From: Nocardioides sp. NBC_00368
GTDB taxonomy: Bacteria > Actinomycetota > Actinomycetes > Propionibacteriales > Nocardioidaceae
Assembly: GCF_036090055.1 (NCBI RefSeq)
Contig: NZ_CP107970.1
Span: forward strand, 436,501-500,500
DNA length: 64,000 nt
Reading direction: 5' to 3'
The notes under the pieces are model-generated. The model worked only from the letters and a program-made list of their open reading frames with translations. It was not told the DNA's origin and searched no databases. The position numbers and the translations under genes are program-made. Within the stretch, counting starts at the first letter, position 1, and every line of letters starts with the position of its first letter. This document shows positions 62,158 to 64,000 of the stretch, piece after piece.

Positions 62158-63809
62158 GCTCGCTTCTCTCTGTAGTAGGCGATGAGGGACTGGGTGGAGG
62201 TGTCCTGCTGCTCGGCGGTCTTCGCGTCGCCGGAGACGGCCGGGCTGATCTGCAGGGCGAGCTGCTTGCCGAGCTCGACGCCCCACTGGTCGAAGGAGTC
62301 GATGCCCCACACCACACCCTGGGTGAAGGTGATGTGCTCGTAGAGGGCGATCAGCTGACCCAGCACACCGGGGGTCAGCGACGGAGCCATGATCGACGTG
62401 GTCGGCCGGTTGCCGGAGAAGACCCGCGCGTTGACGATGTTCTCCGCGGTGCCCTCGGCGCGCACCTGCTCGGCGGTCTTGCCGAAGGCCAGTGCCTGGG
62501 TCTGGGCGAAGAAGTTGGCCAGGAACAGCTCGTGCACGTCGATGTCGCCGTCCGCGAGGGGATAGGCGGGGTTGGCGAACGCGATGAAGTCGGCCGGGAT
62601 GACCCGGGTGCCCTGGTGGATCAGCTGGTAGAACGCGTGCTGGCCGTTGGTGCCGGGCTCGCCCCAGAAGACCTCGCCGGTCGCCGAGGTCACCGCGGTG
62701 CCATCCCAGCGCACCGACTTGCCGTTGGACTCCATCGTCAGCTGCTGCAGGTACGCAGGGAACCGGTGCAGCAGCTGGGAGTAGGGCAGCACGGCGTGGG
62801 TCTGAGCGTCGAAGAAGTTGACGTACCAGACGTTCAGGAGACCCATCAGCGCCGGCACGTTCCGGTCGAGCGGCGTGGTGCGGAAGTGCTCGTCGATCGC
62901 GTGGAAGCCGCCGAGGAACTCGGTGAAGGCCTCCGGCCCGATGGCGATCGCCAGGGAGGTGCCGATGGCGGAGTCGACGGAGTAGCGGCCGCCGACCCAG
63001 TCCCAGAAGCCGAAGGCGTTCTCCGGGTCGATCCCGAAGTTGGCGACCTTGTCCAGCGCGGTGGAGACGGCCACGAAGTGCTTCTTCACCGCGTCGGCGG
63101 CGTCCACGTCGTCGCCCAGCGCATCGAGCAGCCAGGAGCGCGCCAGGCGGGCGTTGGTCAGCGTCTCCAGTGTCGAGAAGGTCTTCGAGGAGACGATGAA
63201 CAGCGTCGTCGCCGGGTCGAGCCCCTTGAGCGTCATGCCGGCGTCGGTGGGGTCGATGTTGGAGATGAACCGGCACTCGATCTCCGGGTGGCGGAACGGC
63301 TCCAGCGCCTCGTACGCCATCACCGGCCCCAGGTCGGAACCGCCGATGCCGATGTTGACGACCGCGCGGATCCGCTCGCCGGTGACGCCCTTCCACTCCC
63401 CGGACCGGACCCGGTCGGCGAAGGCGTAGACCTTCTTCAGCGTCTCGTGGACCGCGGGCACGACGTCGGTGCCGTCGACGACGAGGGACGCGTCGGCGGG
63501 AAGACGCAGCGCGGTGTGGAGCACCGCGCGGTCCTCGGTGACGTTGATGTGCTCGCCGGCGAGCATCGCGTCACGCCGCGCCTCCAGGCCGACCTGCTCG
63601 GCGAGCGCCAGCAGCTCGGCCAGGAGCTCGTCGGTGAGGAGGTTCTTGGAGAGGTCGACGTGGAGATCGGCCGCCTCGAAGGTGAAGCGTGAGGCCCGGC
63701 CGGGATCATCGGCGAACCACGAGCGCAGGTCGGGCTCAAGGCCGTCCCGTCGCTCGGTGAGTGCCTTCCAAGCGTCTGTCGTGGTCGCGTCGACCGGGCC
63801 CCCGCTCAC
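62154..63809 (-). CDS. pgi: Glucose-6-phosphate isomerase
   Basis: A 551-residue isomerase with VVNIGIGGSDLGPVMAYEAL, FIVSSKTFSTLETLTNA, the GWDGTAV-like WDGTAVTSATGEVFWGEPGTNGQHAFYQ region (catalytic Glu and His) and SFDQWGVELGKQLA. It links glycolysis with the pentose phosphate pathway. The GTG start overlaps the tal stop by one base. Confidence 0.97.
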   Translation of the reverse strand: MSGGPVDATTTDAWKALTERRDGLEPDLRSWFADDPGRASRFTFEAADLHVDLSKNLLTDELLAELLALAEQVGLEARRDAMLAGEHINVTEDRAVLHTALRLPADASLVVDGTDVVPAVHETLKKVYAFADRVRSGEWKGVTGERIRAVVNIGIGGSDLGPVMAYEALEPFRHPEIECRFISNIDPTDAGMTLKGLDPATTLFIVSSKTFSTLETLTNARLARSWLLDALGDDVDAADAVKKHFVAVSTALDKVANFGIDPENAFGFWDWVGGRYSVDSAIGTSLAIAIGPEAFTEFLGGFHAIDEHFRTTPLDRNVPALMGLLNVWYVNFFDAQTHAVLPYSQLLHRFPAYLQQLTMESNGKSVRWDGTAVTSATGEVFWGEPGTNGQHAFYQLIHQGTRVIPADFIAFANPAYPLADGDIDVHELFLANFFAQTQALAFGKTAEQVRAEGTAENIVNARVFSGNRPTTSIMAPSLTPGVLGQLIALYEHITFTQGVVWGIDSFDQWGVELGKQLALQISPAVSGDAKTAEQQDTSTQSLIAYYREKRA

Positions 63810-64000
63810 TACTTGACCGCCTCGATCTGGCCCTTGACGGTGTCGACGAGCTCGACCCAGGAGGCCTTGAACTTGTCCACGCCCTCGGTCTCCAGCACCT
63901 CGAAGACGTCGTCGAGGTCGACCCCGACCGAGCGCAGCGACTCGAAGACGGCGGCGGCCTCGGCGCCCTTGCCGGTGACGACGTCGCCCTTGACCTCACC
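63809..64000 (-). CDS. tal: Transaldolase, C-terminal end (gene continues beyond window)
   Basis: The minus-strand frame from the window edge reads GEVKGDVVTGKGAEAAAVFE, then VGVDLDDVFEVLETEGVDKF and SWVELVDTVKGQIEAVK before the TAG. This is the C-terminus of an actinobacterial transaldolase. Only about 63 codons are visible. It is in one operon with pgi and pgl. Confidence 0.85.
   Translation of the reverse strand, partial: GEVKGDVVTGKGAEAAAVFESLRSVGVDLDDVFEVLETEGVDKFKASWVELVDTVKGQIEAVK

Overview
The window is a chromosomal segment of a high-GC actinobacterium, most likely of the Nocardioides/Nocardioidaceae type. The evidence is the very high GC at third codon positions, many GTG starts, 1-4 nt stop/start overlaps, actinobacterial signature genes (rbpA, whiA-yvcK-rapZ-uvrC, DUF3046-recA-recX, DUF3263, an ECF42-type sigma factor with its DGPF partner), the actinobacterial LexA box and the RecA-NDp (PafBC) promoter. 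I see no rRNA or tRNA genes, no transposase, no phage genes and no CRISPR array. The genus is an inference from gene content.

Layout. 1-4.3 kb: two ABC-2 permeases, a DinB-methyltransferase fusion, DUF3046 and an MFS exporter. 4.3-6.3 kb: a probable copper-responsive group (DUF305 lipoprotein, DUF6153-like protein, DUF4396 membrane protein) with a CsoR-like operator in the divergent promoter. 6.3-8.9 kb: recA-recX with SOS and PafBC promoters, then a phosphoribosyltransferase. 8.9-11.7 kb: an acetyltransferase and a PPK2/HipA-like kinase/DUF3037 operon. 11.8-15.5 kb: a minus-strand sulfate-assimilation operon (Cys leader peptide, sulfite reductase, zinc-ribbon protein, cysH, sirohydrochlorin chelatase). 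15.8-20 kb: glyA, acetyltransferase, nucleotidyltransferase, Uma2 protein, methyltransferase. 20-24 kb: CitA/DcuS-type two-component system divergent from a dicarboxylate symporter. 24.4-27.8 kb: an oligosaccharide-type ABC importer. 27.8-32.3 kb: AidB-like dehydrogenase, potassium channel, DUF3263 gene and map. 32.3-35.8 kb: ECF sigma factor with its DGPF partner, acetyltransferase, hydroxyacid dehydrogenase. 35.9-37.5 kb: a ClpP pair (the second lacking catalytic Ser and His) and a PopR/ClgR-type regulator. 37.6-45.6 kb: two paralogous Pro/Thr-rich envelope proteins, MBL hydrolase, SOS-controlled uvrA, Rieske lipoprotein, TPR protein. 44.6-49.8 kb: LacI regulator divergent from a large secreted GH92 protein. 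49.9-54.7 kb: uvrC-rapZ-yvcK-whiA. 55-58.8 kb: gap-pgk-tpiA-secG and rbpA. 58.9-64 kb: AbiEi/DUF559-type protein, secreted endonuclease I, pgl, pgi and the 3' end of tal.

How the genes fit together. Central carbon metabolism occupies the right end (gap-pgk-tpiA; tal-pgi-pgl). DNA repair genes are scattered but share regulation (LexA boxes at recA and uvrA). Sulfur assimilation forms one compact operon behind a cysteine-type leader peptide.

The least explained signals are non-coding. Several gene 3' ends carry short periodic repeats, always reading in the sense direction of the upstream gene: a 21-bp family near 11.7 and 43.1 kb and a 32-bp family at 58.8, 60.0 and 61.4 kb. Two nearly identical promoter-plus-hairpin units point outward on either side of the DUF3263 gene. 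An 84-bp, 27-codon mini-ORF cassette occurs twice, each time fused by ATGA to the next gene. At least thirteen genes start 6-8 nt after a TANNNT box, which predicts leaderless mRNAs.
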